Positions 39,844 through 48,856 of a stretch of 64,000 nt of DNA are shown in pieces. The translations under genes were made by a program, and so were the position numbers. Under the pieces are notes generated by a model. The model made no database searches and was not told the DNA's origin. It was given only the letters and a program-made list of their open reading frames with translations. The stretch is from JAHFPN01 sp036559465 (GTDB taxonomy: Bacteria; Pseudomonadota; Alphaproteobacteria; Rhizobiales; Xanthobacteraceae): NCBI GenBank assembly GCA_036559465.1, contig DATBTC010000072.1, positions 1 to 64,000 of the forward strand. Reading direction: 5' to 3'. Position 1 is the first letter of the stretch, and every line of letters starts with the position of its first letter.

Positions 39844-42800
39844 TTACTCGGCCGCGACCGGGCGCTTGTCTTTTTCGTTGGTGGAGACCGGCCCGAGCTC
39901 GGGCTCGTCCTCGCTGATCGCCTTGGCGATCTTGCGGTCGAAGCGGTCGAGATAGAGATAGACCACCGGCGTGATGTAGAGCGTCAGGAGCTGCGACAAC
40001 AGCAGCCCGCCGACGACTGCGATGCCGAGCGGCTGCCTAAGCTCAGCGCCGGCGCCGCCGCCGATCGCGATCGGCAAGGTGCCGAAGATCGCGGCCATGC
40101 TGGTCATCATGATCGGGCGGAAGCGCAGCAGCGCGGCTTCACGGATTGACTCGAGCGCCTCCATGCCCTGATGGCGCCGGGAGATAGCGAAATCCACCAT
40201 CATGATCGCGTTTTTCTTCACGATGCCGACCAGCATCACGACGCCGATGATGGCGATTACCGAAAGCTCCATCCCGAACATCAAGAGCATCAAGAGCGCG
40301 CCGATGCCGGCCGACGGCAGCCCGGAAAGAATAGTGATCGGATGGATGAAGCTCTCGTAGAGAATCCCAAGCACGATGTAGATGACGATTACCGCGGCGA
40401 GCAGCAGCAACGGCTGGTTGGAGAGCGAGTCGCGGAACACCTGCGCGGTGCCCTGGAAACCGGTGGCGACACTGGCGGGGACATTGGCGGTCCGTTCGGC
40501 CTGGCGGATCGCCTCGACCGCCTCGCTGAGCGCGACGCCGGGTGCCAGGTTGAAGGAGATCGTCACCGCGGGCTGCTGCTGCTGATGGGCGACCTGCAGC
40601 GGGCCGACCGTGCGGCGGACGGTGGCGACCGAGTCGAACGGGATCACCTGCCCGCCGCTGCCGCGCAGGAAGACCCGCGAAAGATCGGAAGCGTCGCGCT
40701 GGAAGCGCGGCTCGACCTCGGTGATGATCGGGAACTGGTTGGTCGCGGTATAGAGCGTGCCCACCTCCCGCGTGCCGAACGAAGTATAGAGAACGTTGCG
40801 CAGCTCGGCGTCGTTGACGCCCATCGCGCGCAGCTTGTCATGGTCGACATCGATGGTGAGCTGCGGATTGGTGATCTGCAGGTCCGAGGTCACGTCGCGC
40901 AATTGCGGCAGCTCCGCCAGGATATCCTGCAGGCGCGGCGCCGTTTCATAGAGCACGGCCGTATCGGCGCTCTGCAGGCTGTACTGATACTGGCTCTTGG
41001 AGACAAAACCGCCGATCGAGATATTCTGCACCGGCTGGAAAAAGACGTTGACGCCCGGAGTTTGCTGCACCGACCGGCGCAAGCGCTGGATGATCTCGAA
41101 AGCGGATTGCTTGCGTTGATCGCGCGGCTTGAGCGCGATGAACAGGCGGCCGGTATTGGAAGTGCGGCTGACGAAGGTCGCGCCGGCGACCGAAATGGCA
41201 TATTCGACGTCGGGATCGCGCCGTACGATCTCCGACACCTGTTGCTGCCGCTCCGACATCGCGGTGAACGAAATGTCGGTCGCGGCCTCGACCGTGCCGG
41301 AGATGAAGCCGGTGTCCTCGACGGGGAAGAAGCCCTTCGGAATCCATGCATAGAGGCCGATGGCGAGCACGAGCGTCGCGAACGTGACGCCGAGCGTGGC
41401 CGGCCGGTGGCGCAGGACGAAATCGAGGCTGCGGCGATAGCCGGAAAGCCAGGCATCGAACACGCGTTCGGAAAGCCGGAACAGCGCTCCCGGCTTCTTC
41501 TTGTGATCGATCGGCTTCAGCATGCGCGCGCACAGCATCGGCGTCAGTGTCAGCGACACGAAGCCGGAGACCAGAATCGCTACCGAGATGGTGACGGCAA
41601 ACTCGCGGAACACGCGGCCGACCACGCCGCCCATGAACAGGACCGGGATGAAGACGGCCACCAGCGACAAGGTCATCGAAAGAATCGTGAAGCCGATCTC
41701 GCGCGAGCCCTTGAGCGCGGCCTGGAACGGCGGCATGCCGCGCTCGACGTAGCGATATATGTTCTCCAAGACGACGATGGCGTCGTCGACGACGAAGCCC
41801 ACGCACAGCACGAGCGCCAGCAAGGTCATGTTATTGATGGAGAATCCGAGTGCCCACATCACCGCGAAGGTGGCGACGATGGAGAGCGGCAAGGCGAGCG
41901 ACGGGATGATGGTGGCCCGCCCGTTCCTGAGGAACAGGAAAATCACCAACACGACCAGCACGACCGCCTCGATCAGCGTCGTCTGCACCGCCTCGACGGA
42001 GTTGCGGATCGAGACCGAGCGATCCATCAGGACCTGGAGGCCGATGCCGGCGGGAATCTGTTGCCGGAAATCGGGGAGGCGTTTTTTCACCGCATCGACG
42101 ACATCGATGGTGTTGGCCTCGGGCTGGCGATAGACCGCAAGGTTGATGGAGCGGACGGCGTTGAACCAGCCTGCGATGCGTTCGTTCTCGACGCCGTCTT
42201 CGACTTTGGCGACTTCCTCGAGCCGTATCGGCGCGCCGTTGCGCCAGGCCACGATGACCCGCTTATAGGGTTCGGCGCTCGCGATCTGCATTCCCATGTC
42301 GAGAGTCAGCGTTTGCTTGGGGCCAGCCATCACCCCGAGTGGAGTACTGGAGGCGGCCGCAGCGATCGCGGTCTGAATTTCGTTGATGGAAACGCCGCGC
42401 GCGGCGGCGGCGTCGGGATTGAGACGTACGCGCACGGCGTATTTCTGCCCGCCGAACACCTGGACCTGGGCGACGCCTTCGATCTGCGAGATTTGCTGCG
42501 CCAGCAGAGTGTCGCCGTATTCGTGCACGGTCGAGAGCGGCAATGTGTCCGAGAACAGCGTCATGAACAGAACCGGCGCATCGGCCGGGTTCACCTTGCG
42601 GAAGCTCGGGGGCGCCGGCATCTGCGACGGCAGCCAGCGCTGCGCGGCCGCGAGTGAGGTCTGCACGTCGAGCGCGGCCGCGTCGATGTCGCGGCCGAGG
42701 TCAAACTGCACCGTGATCGAAGTCGAGCCGGCGGCGCTCGTCGAGGTCATCGAGGTGATGCCGGAGATGGTCGCAAGCTGCCGCTCGATCGGGGTCGCAA

Positions 42801-42987
42801 CCGAGGCCGCCATGGTCTCCGGGCTCGCGCCGGGCAATTGCGCGGAAATGTTGATGGTCGGGAAATCGACGCGCGGGAGCGCGGCGACCGCGAGCAGCCG
42901 ATAGCCGAACACGCCCGCGACGATCAGCGAGACCATGAACAGCGTGGTCATCACCGGCCGGCGGATGCAGAGTTCGGGCAAAGTCAT
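39844..42987 (-). CDS. RND efflux pump inner-membrane transporter (AcrB/MdtB-like)
   Basis: The 1047-residue protein has the RND layout of twelve helices and two large periplasmic loops. The helix-4 proton relay Asp-Asp is seen in G-F-V-V-D-D-A-I-V-V near residue 405. The N-terminus P-E-L-C-I-R-R-P-V-M-T-T-L and the conserved D-F-P-T-I-N-I-S are typical of the HAE1 subfamily, multidrug side. It pairs with the adaptor gene directly upstream (2-base gap in the same direction). No outer-membrane TolC-like gene is in the window. Long antisense frames over this gene are shadows. Confidence 0.95.
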   Translation of the reverse strand: MTLPELCIRRPVMTTLFMVSLIVAGVFGYRLLAVAALPRVDFPTINISAQLPGASPETMAASVATPIERQLATISGITSMTSTSAAGSTSITVQFDLGRDIDAAALDVQTSLAAAQRWLPSQMPAPPSFRKVNPADAPVLFMTLFSDTLPLSTVHEYGDTLLAQQISQIEGVAQVQVFGGQKYAVRVRLNPDAAAARGVSINEIQTAIAAAASSTPLGVMAGPKQTLTLDMGMQIASAEPYKRVIVAWRNGAPIRLEEVAKVEDGVENERIAGWFNAVRSINLAVYRQPEANTIDVVDAVKKRLPDFRQQIPAGIGLQVLMDRSVSIRNSVEAVQTTLIEAVVLVVLVIFLFLRNGRATIIPSLALPLSIVATFAVMWALGFSINNMTLLALVLCVGFVVDDAIVVLENIYRYVERGMPPFQAALKGSREIGFTILSMTLSLVAVFIPVLFMGGVVGRVFREFAVTISVAILVSGFVSLTLTPMLCARMLKPIDHKKKPGALFRLSERVFDAWLSGYRRSLDFVLRHRPATLGVTFATLVLAIGLYAWIPKGFFPVEDTGFISGTVEAATDISFTAMSERQQQVSEIVRRDPDVEYAISVAGATFVSRTSNTGRLFIALKPRDQRKQSAFEIIQRLRRSVQQTPGVNVFFQPVQNISIGGFVSKSQYQYSLQSADTAVLYETAPRLQDILAELPQLRDVTSDLQITNPQLTIDVDHDKLRAMGVNDAELRNVLYTSFGTREVGTLYTATNQFPIITEVEPRFQRDASDLSRVFLRGSGGQVIPFDSVATVRRTVGPLQVAHQQQQPAVTISFNLAPGVALSEAVEAIRQAERTANVPASVATGFQGTAQVFRDSLSNQPLLLLAAVIVIYIVLGILYESFIHPITILSGLPSAGIGALLMLLMFGMELSVIAIIGVVMLVGIVKKNAIMMVDFAISRRHQGMEALESIREAALLRFRPIMMTSMAAIFGTLPIAIGGGAGAELRQPLGIAVVGGLLLSQLLTLYITPVVYLYLDRFDRKIAKAISEDEPELGPVSTNEKDKRPVAAE

Positions 42988-42988
42988 T

Positions 42989-44152
42989 TCAGGCTCCCGC
43001 CGGGCGCTTGATGTCGACCCGGATGCCGTCGCGCAGCGACAACTGCCCTTCGGTGACTACGGTCTCGCCGGCCTTCAAGCCTTCAGAGACCAGCGAGACG
43101 CCATCGACGCTGCGCGCGACGCTGACGGAGCGGATCTTGGCCTGGTTGTTCTCGACCACAAATACGAACGTCCCCTTCTGGCCGCTCTGGATCGCCCCGG
43201 TCGGAACGGTCACCACGCCGTCGTCGATGCGCAGCGTCAACTGCACGCTCACCAGCGTGCCGGGCCACAGCATCTCGTCCGCGTTGCCGAAGCGGGCGCG
43301 CACCATGATGGTTCCGGTCTGCACGTCGACGGTATTGTCAATGAACGCGAGGCGGCCGTCGGCGACCTCGCGCATGCCCTGCGGGAACGCCGTGACGGCC
43401 GCTTTGTCTCCGGCCATGCGCAGACCGCCGACGAAACGTTCCGGCACGCCGAATGCGACATAGATCGGGGCCATCTGATTCACGGTCGCGAGCGGCGCCG
43501 CGGTATCCGACGCGCGAATGACCGCGCCGGGGCGAGCACCGGAAATGCCGATGCGGCCGGTAGCGGGCGCAAAGATGTCGTAATAGGTGCGGAGCACGCG
43601 CAGGTTCTGCAGCGTAGCCTCGCCCTGCGCGACCGTTGCCTTGAGCATCGCAAGGTTGGTCTTGGCGTCGGCGAGCTGCACCGGCGTATAGGTGCCGCGC
43701 TCGACCAGTCCGGCAACGCGCGCGAGGTCGCGCTCCGACTTTTCAGCCTGCGCCGCGTCGCGCGCGAGCGTCGCCTCGGCCTGGCGGATCTGGGCTTCGA
43801 TCGAACGCGAGTCCAGGGTGAAGAGCTGCTCGCCTTCTTTGACCAGTGCGCCGTCGGCGAAATGGACCTTTTCGATCTGGCTGTCCACGCGGGAGCGCAC
43901 AGCGACGCTGACCATGGGCTGCACGGTGCCGACGGCATCGACGCGGAAGGGAAGATCGCGCAGTTCCGCTCGCGCCACCGATACGGCGACGGCGCGCTCG
44001 GGCCGGGCCGGACCCTGCGCGGCGGCCGGGCCACCGCCGTTCATCGTCCACCAAGCGAATCCGCCGGCGGCGGCGAACAGGGCCGCGCCGATGAGGAAAG
44101 TCAGCAGTTCCGATCTGGCGGACAATTTCATCGAATCGACCAAGCGGTCCAT
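42989..44152 (-). CDS. RND efflux periplasmic adaptor (membrane fusion protein)
   Basis: The 387-residue protein has an N-terminal membrane anchor (residues ~16-35), then hairpin and barrel-sandwich segments. The typical V-A-V-R-S-R-V-D-S-Q-I-E-K-V-H-F-A-D-G-A-L-V-K-E-G-E lipoyl half is near 73, and F-A-P-A-T-G-R-I-G near 170. It carries substrates between the RND pump and an outer-membrane channel. The start is uncertain: the ATG at 44152 (M-D-R-L) and one at 44131 (M-K-L-S) are both plausible, with no strong ribosome binding site at either; the frame is open to 44263. Confidence 0.9.
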   Translation of the reverse strand: MDRLVDSMKLSARSELLTFLIGAALFAAAGGFAWWTMNGGGPAAAQGPARPERAVAVSVARAELRDLPFRVDAVGTVQPMVSVAVRSRVDSQIEKVHFADGALVKEGEQLFTLDSRSIEAQIRQAEATLARDAAQAEKSERDLARVAGLVERGTYTPVQLADAKTNLAMLKATVAQGEATLQNLRVLRTYYDIFAPATGRIGISGARPGAVIRASDTAAPLATVNQMAPIYVAFGVPERFVGGLRMAGDKAAVTAFPQGMREVADGRLAFIDNTVDVQTGTIMVRARFGNADEMLWPGTLVSVQLTLRIDDGVVTVPTGAIQSGQKGTFVFVVENNQAKIRSVSVARSVDGVSLVSEGLKAGETVVTEGQLSLRDGIRVDIKRPAGA

Positions 44153-44270
44153 TCGCGGTAGCGCCTTGTGCGCCAAGCCTTTTTCCGCGGCCGCCGCTTC
44201 TACCTTTCCTCGCCCCGGACCGCAATTAGCATGCGCTTTGCGGACCTGTCTTTTGAACTCCAAACATAAC

Positions 44271-44328
44271 AGGAACCCCTCTAGGGGACCTTAAATTTCG
44301 GCAATGTTGGGCGGGGTTTTGCCCGATT
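44271..44328 (-). terminator. Candidate terminator hairpins after ureG
   Basis: On the minus strand, just past the ureG stop, two small hairpins occur. GGGC/GCCC lies around 44309-44324, and a CCCC-TAGA-GGGG hairpin is at about 44276-44287, followed by TTCCTG. Neither has a real T-tract, so this is a weak call for the end of the urease transcript. Confidence 0.35.
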
Positions 44329-44939
<611 letters not shown>

Positions 44940-44943
<4 letters not shown>

Positions 44944-45629
44944 GAACGGAACAGCCGCGTGTGCTGGGTCTCGTGGCGCATGGAAGCGATGTCGGAGCGC
45001 AACGCCGCGCCGCCCACGTCGTCGAGGGTCGAAACCGCGGCGCGCGCGGCGATAACGCGCACGCGCGGGGTGACCCGCGCCACGATCTTCACCGCGTCGG
45101 TCTGTCCGAGCGGGACGAGCCGAACCGCGGCGGAAACGAGATTGGTGGCCAGCGACAGGAGATAGGCTTCGAGCGTCTCCTTTAGCGCCAGGCCGTGGCC
45201 GGCAGCGGCGACCCCGACCGCGACGGGAAAGGCGACCTCGCCCTTGTAGATGCGCGCGAGGCGGTCGAGCGCCTTGCACGGCCAGGACGCGCGCACCGCC
45301 AGCAGAAACGCTTCGCCCTGCTTCAAGGTTTCGAGCCGGCGCTCCTTCGACGGGGAAAGCGCGGCGGCAAGCTCGGCGGCTTCCGCGAGCGCAGCTTCGT
45401 TGCCTTGCTCGACCGCCTGATGGGCCGCGGCAAGCAGCACTGCGTCGGACCACGGGCCGCCATGATCGAGCAGATCGTCGAGCCAGGTTTCGAGCGTCGC
45501 GGCACTCTTGATGTCGCCGGCTTCCACCGCCCATTCGATGCCGTGGCTATAGGCGAAGGCGCCGACCGGAAAGCTCGGCGACAGCCAGACCATCAAGGGC
45601 AGGAAGCCCGGGGTTTTCTCAGTGGCCAT
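44940..45629 (-). CDS. ureF: Urease accessory protein UreF
   Basis: The 229-residue protein is the all-helical GTPase-regulating chaperone of the UreDFG complex. Conserved blocks are W-L-S-P-S-F-P-V-G-A-F-A-Y-S-H-G near residue 15, G-P-W-S-D-A near 55, and the C-terminal R-L-V-P-L-G-Q-T-D and S-D-I-A-S-M-R-H-E-T-Q-H-T-R-L-F-R-S. The start ATG at 45629 lies inside the His-rich 3' end of ureE (11-base overlap). The frame is open upstream to 45785, but that is only a reading of the ureE repeat. Confidence 0.95.
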
Positions 45630-46170
45630 GGCCGTGCCCGTGCTTCTTGCCGTGCGTGTGATCATGGCCATGATCGTGATCGTGGGAATGATCGTGGTCA
45701 TGCGCGTGGTCGTGATCATGACCGTGGGCGCGGGCGGTCTCCTCGGCATAGGCACCGCCTTCGGGGTCGAACGGCGCCTCGACATGGGAGACTTTAGCCC
45801 CGAGCTTCGCGATCATTTCTTCCAGCACGTGATCGCGGGCGATGCAGATGCGGTCGGGCAGAATTTCCGCCTGCACGTGCCGATTGCCGATGTGCCAGGC
45901 GACGCGCGCGAGCAAATGCGCATCGCCCCTGATCTCGACGATGGGCTCGGGCGCCGCGACGACTCTTACGATGCGGCCATCCTCGAGCTGCAAGCCATCG
46001 CCATGCTTGAGCATGGTGGCGTCGGCCAGATCGAGCAGGAACACCGTGTCCCCTGCCCCGCGCATTGCCACGCGCCGGCGGTGCCGGCCATCGTGCGGCA
46101 GCTCGATCCGGTCCGCCTCTTTCGAGCGATCCCAGTGGCCTGCCGAGAGCACCTTGGTCGCGCGGATCAT
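45619..46170 (-). CDS. ureE: Urease accessory nickel metallochaperone UreE
   Basis: The 183-residue protein has the UreE peptide-binding and metal-binding domains (about 1-145). The conserved H-I-G-N-R-H segment near residue 92 and D-H-V-L-E-E-M near 113 are seen. The C-terminal ~35 residues are almost only His, Asp and Gly repeats, ending H-G-H-G-H-G-H. This tail stores or buffers nickel and donates it to UreG in homologues such as Klebsiella UreE. The tail DNA is repetitive (45619-45735) and overlaps the ureF start. Confidence 0.96.
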   Translation of the reverse strand: MIRATKVLSAGHWDRSKEADRIELPHDGRHRRRVAMRGAGDTVFLLDLADATMLKHGDGLQLEDGRIVRVVAAPEPIVEIRGDAHLLARVAWHIGNRHVQAEILPDRICIARDHVLEEMIAKLGAKVSHVEAPFDPEGGAYAEETARAHGHDHDHAHDHDHSHDHDHGHDHTHGKKHGHGHGH

Positions 46171-46203
46171 GCTAACTCCAAGTACAAACGCCGCGCCGCA
46201 GCC

Positions 46204-47904
46204 TTAGAACAGGAAATAGCGCTGCGCCATGGGCAACACCTTGGCCGGTTCACAGACCAGGAGCTTGCCGTCGGCGCGAACTTCATAGGTCTCGGCGTCC
46301 ACCTCGATATTGGGCGTGGCGTCGTTGTGGATCATGTCCTTCTTCGAGAGCTTGCGGGTGTTCTCGACGGCGACAAATTGCTTCTCGACGCCGAGCTTCT
46401 GGCGCAGACCGTTCTCCATCGCCGCTTTGGAGACGAAGACGACCGAGGACGCCGTGCGCGCTTTGCCGAAGGCGCCGAACATGGGCCGGTAGTGCACCGG
46501 CTGCGGGGTCGGGATCGAAGCGTTCGGATCGCCCATCTGGGCCGCCACGATCGAGCCGCCCTTGATGATCATATCCGGCTTCACGCCGAAGAAGGCCGGA
46601 GCCCACAGCACCAGGTCGGCGAGCTTGCCCTTCTCCACCGAGCCGATGTGCTTCGACACGCCCTGCGTGACCGCCGGATTGATCGTGTATTTTGCGACAT
46701 AGCGTTTGACGCGGATATTGTCGTTGCCCTTCTCGCCCGGCAGAGCGCCGCGCTGCTTCTTCATTTTGTCCGCGGTCTGCCAAGTGCGGATCACCACCTC
46801 GCCGATGCGGCCCATGGCCTGGCTGTCGGACGACATCATGGAGAGCGCGCCGAGATCGTGCAGAATGTCCTCGGCGGCGATGGTCTCGCGCCGGATGCGG
46901 CTCTCGGCAAACGCCAAGTCCTCGGCAATGCCTGGGTCGAGATGGTGGCAGACCATCAGCATGTCGAGATGCTCGTCCAGCGTATTCACGGTGAAGGGCC
47001 GTGTCGGATTGGTGGACGACGGCAGCACGTTGGGCAGGCCCGCGACCTTGATGATGTCGGGTGCGTGGCCGCCGCCGGCGCCTTCGGTATGGAAGGCGTG
47101 AATAGTGCGGCCCTTGAACGCGGCGATCGAATCCTCGACGAAGCCGGATTCGTTCAGCGTGTCGGTGTGGATCATCACCTGCACGTCGAACTTGTCGCCG
47201 ACCGACAGGCAGCAATCGATCGCGGCCGGCGTCGTGCCCCAATCTTCGTGCAGTTTCAGCGCGCAGGCGCCGCCGAGGATCTGCTCCTCGAGCGCGGCGG
47301 GCAGCGAGGCATTACCCTTGCCGGAAAAGCCAAGGTTGACCGAGAAATCGTCGGCAGCCTGGATCATTCGGCCGAGGTGCCATTCGCCAGGCGTGCAGGT
47401 GGTGGCGTTGGTGCCGGTGGCGGGGCCGGTGCCGCCGCCGAGCAAGCTGGTGACGCCGGACATCAGCGCGTCGTCGATCTGCTGCGGGGAGATCATATGG
47501 ATGTGGCTGTCGAAACCGCCGGCGGTGAGTATCTTGCCCTCGCCGGCGATCGCCTCGGTGCCGGGGCCGATGATGATGGTCACATTCGGCTGGATGTCCG
47601 GGTTGCCCGCCTTGCCGATGGCGGCGATGCGGCCGTCCTTGATGCCGACGTCGGCTTTCACGATGCCCCAATGATCGAGGATCACCACATTGGTGATGAC
47701 GGTATCGACCGCGCCGGCCGCGCGGGTGACCTGCGACTGGCCCATGCCGTCGCGGATGGTCTTGCCGCCGCCGAACTTCACCTCCTCGCCGTAGGTGGTG
47801 AAATCCTTCTCGATCTCGATCACGAGATCGGTGTCGGCCAGCCGCACCTTGTCCCCGGTCGTGGGTCCGAACATGCCGGCATAGGCGGCGCGGGACATTT
47901 TCAT
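46204..47904 (-). CDS. ureC: Urease subunit alpha
   Basis: The 566-residue catalytic subunit hydrolyses urea to ammonia and carbamate at a dinickel site. Its numbering matches Klebsiella UreC. His134 and His136 are in H-I-H-M, the carbamylated Lys217 is in A-L-K-L-H-E-D-W-G-T, and His246 and His272 are also present. The flap has C-H-H-L-D near residue 320. The start at 47904 (M-K-M-S-R) follows a GAGG element; the frame is open upstream to 47979 but that overlaps the AbrB-like gene. The AbrB-like gene precedes it by 8 bases, which is unusual between urease structural genes. Confidence 0.98.
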   Translation of the reverse strand: MKMSRAAYAGMFGPTTGDKVRLADTDLVIEIEKDFTTYGEEVKFGGGKTIRDGMGQSQVTRAAGAVDTVITNVVILDHWGIVKADVGIKDGRIAAIGKAGNPDIQPNVTIIIGPGTEAIAGEGKILTAGGFDSHIHMISPQQIDDALMSGVTSLLGGGTGPATGTNATTCTPGEWHLGRMIQAADDFSVNLGFSGKGNASLPAALEEQILGGACALKLHEDWGTTPAAIDCCLSVGDKFDVQVMIHTDTLNESGFVEDSIAAFKGRTIHAFHTEGAGGGHAPDIIKVAGLPNVLPSSTNPTRPFTVNTLDEHLDMLMVCHHLDPGIAEDLAFAESRIRRETIAAEDILHDLGALSMMSSDSQAMGRIGEVVIRTWQTADKMKKQRGALPGEKGNDNIRVKRYVAKYTINPAVTQGVSKHIGSVEKGKLADLVLWAPAFFGVKPDMIIKGGSIVAAQMGDPNASIPTPQPVHYRPMFGAFGKARTASSVVFVSKAAMENGLRQKLGVEKQFVAVENTRKLSKKDMIHNDATPNIEVDAETYEVRADGKLLVCEPAKVLPMAQRYFLF

Positions 47905-47912
47905 CGCGGACC

Positions 47913-48131
47913 TCAGGGGTTTAGTTCGGACCGACCCGGTGCGGCGGCAGCGACCTCGGCGACCGAGAGGCGTACGCATTTCCGGAGCACCACTCGATCC
48001 TGATCGTCGATGGCGAATTCGAGCTGGTCGCCGGCATTGAGTTCCCAGCGGCGGCGGAGTTCGACTGGAATCGTGAGCTGGCCCTTGCTGGTGAGGGTGG
48101 CTCGCATCCGGTATGGCCTGCGGTAGGACAT
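47913..48131 (-). CDS. AbrB/MazE-type DNA-binding protein, orphan
   Basis: The 72-residue protein has the swapped-hairpin AbrB signature T-L-T-S-K-G-Q-L-T-I-P-V-E-L-R-R-R-W at residues ~12-29, then L-N-A-G-D-Q-L-E-F. Such proteins are transition-state regulators or antitoxins. No toxin gene is next to it: the flanks are UreAB and UreC. A perfect 11-bp inverted repeat overlapping its ribosome binding site suggests self-regulation. It may regulate the downstream urease genes. The C-terminus (A-A-A-A-P-G-R-S-E-L-N-P) is probably unstructured. Confidence 0.85.
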   Translation of the reverse strand: MSYRRPYRMRATLTSKGQLTIPVELRRRWELNAGDQLEFAIDDQDRVVLRKCVRLSVAEVAAAAPGRSELNP

Positions 48132-48142
48132 TTTAGCTTTCT

Positions 48143-48169
48143 CCTTACATTTGTCTTACAAATGTAAGG
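48143..48169 (-). promoter_or_regulatory. Inverted repeat overlapping the SD of the AbrB-like gene
   Basis: CCTTACATTTG (48143-48153) and CAAATGTAAGG (48159-48169) are perfect reverse complements with a 5-base spacer, in an AT-rich patch. The AAGGAG Shine-Dalgarno (48146-48141, 9 bases from the ATG) lies partly inside it. It can act as an AbrB operator on DNA or as a hairpin masking the ribosome site in RNA. Confidence 0.7.
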
Positions 48170-48203
48170 AATATATCATCCAACCCGTTGTGAATCAAGA
48201 GAT

Positions 48204-48839
48204 TCAAAGCTTCCCCATAACCCTTTGGCGGAACCCGTACACCTCCCGCTTGCCGACCAGCGCTACCAACGTCACCTCGCGGGTCTGGCCCGGTTCGAAG
48301 CGCACGGCAGTCCCTGATGGGATGGCGAGCCGCATGCCACGGGCCCGGTCGCGGTCGAAGCGCAGCGCCGGGTTGGTCTCGAAGAAGTGGTAGTGGCTGC
48401 CGACCTGGATCGGCCGGTCGCCGGTATTGGCGACTTTCAGTGTGATGGTTGCGCGCCCTGCGTTGAGCTCCACGTCTCCCTTGGCCGCGATGATTTCGCC
48501 CGGCACCGGCCGGGCCTTGCCCTTCTTCTTCGAGCCGCCGCGGATCGGGTTGTGAACCGTGACAAGCTTGGTGCCGTCGGGGAATGTCGCTTCCACCTGC
48601 ACATCGTGAATCATCTCGGCCACGCCATCCATGACCTGGCTGGCTTTCAGAATCTTCGCGCCGAACTGCATGAGCTGCGCCACGGTCTTGCCGTCGCGCG
48701 CGCCCTCGACCACCGCGTCGGAGATCAGCGCGATCGCTTCGGGATGGTTGAGCTTGACGCCGCGCTTGAGGCGCTTGCGCGCCACCTCCGCGGCCATGGC
48801 GATCAGAAGCTTGTCCTTCTCCCGGGGTGTCAGGTTCAT
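48204..48839 (-). CDS. Urease gamma-beta fusion subunit (UreA-UreB)
   Basis: The 211-residue protein joins UreA (about 1-100) and UreB (about 110-211). UreA features are L-T-P-R-E-K-D-K-L-L at the start, R-G-V-K-L-N-H-P-E-A-I-A near 25, and Q-V-E-A-T-F-P-D-G-T-K-L-V-T-V-H-N-P-I near 80. UreB features are P-G-E-I near 112, G-D-R-P-I-Q-V-G-S-H-Y-H-F-F-E-T-N near 140, R-L-A-I-P-S-G-T-A-V-R-F-E-P near 170, and G-x-R-x-x-V near the end. A Lys/Arg/Pro-rich linker (G-G-S-K-K-K-G-K-A-R) joins the halves. Helicobacter UreA has the same fused layout. It keeps the subunits in fixed stoichiometry with UreC. Confidence 0.95.
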   Translation of the reverse strand: MNLTPREKDKLLIAMAAEVARKRLKRGVKLNHPEAIALISDAVVEGARDGKTVAQLMQFGAKILKASQVMDGVAEMIHDVQVEATFPDGTKLVTVHNPIRGGSKKKGKARPVPGEIIAAKGDVELNAGRATITLKVANTGDRPIQVGSHYHFFETNPALRFDRDRARGMRLAIPSGTAVRFEPGQTREVTLVALVGKREVYGFRQRVMGKL

Positions 48840-48856
48840 GGATTCCTCCCGAGTGC

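Noticed and set aside
40171..42657. A very long plus-strand open frame (over 800 codons) opposite the RND transporter gene.
   Set aside because: It mirrors the RND gene on the other strand, is Arg/Asp/His/Gly-rich without any domain, and follows from the high G+C third-position bias.
45622..48003. Long plus-strand open frame opposite ureE, the intergenic bases and ureC.
   Set aside because: It runs through several genes that are certain on the minus strand and has no recognisable domain, so it is an antisense shadow.
47913..48131. Toxin-antitoxin pair with the AbrB/MazE-like protein as antitoxin.
   Set aside because: The flanking genes are urease subunits on both sides and no small toxin-like frame is present.
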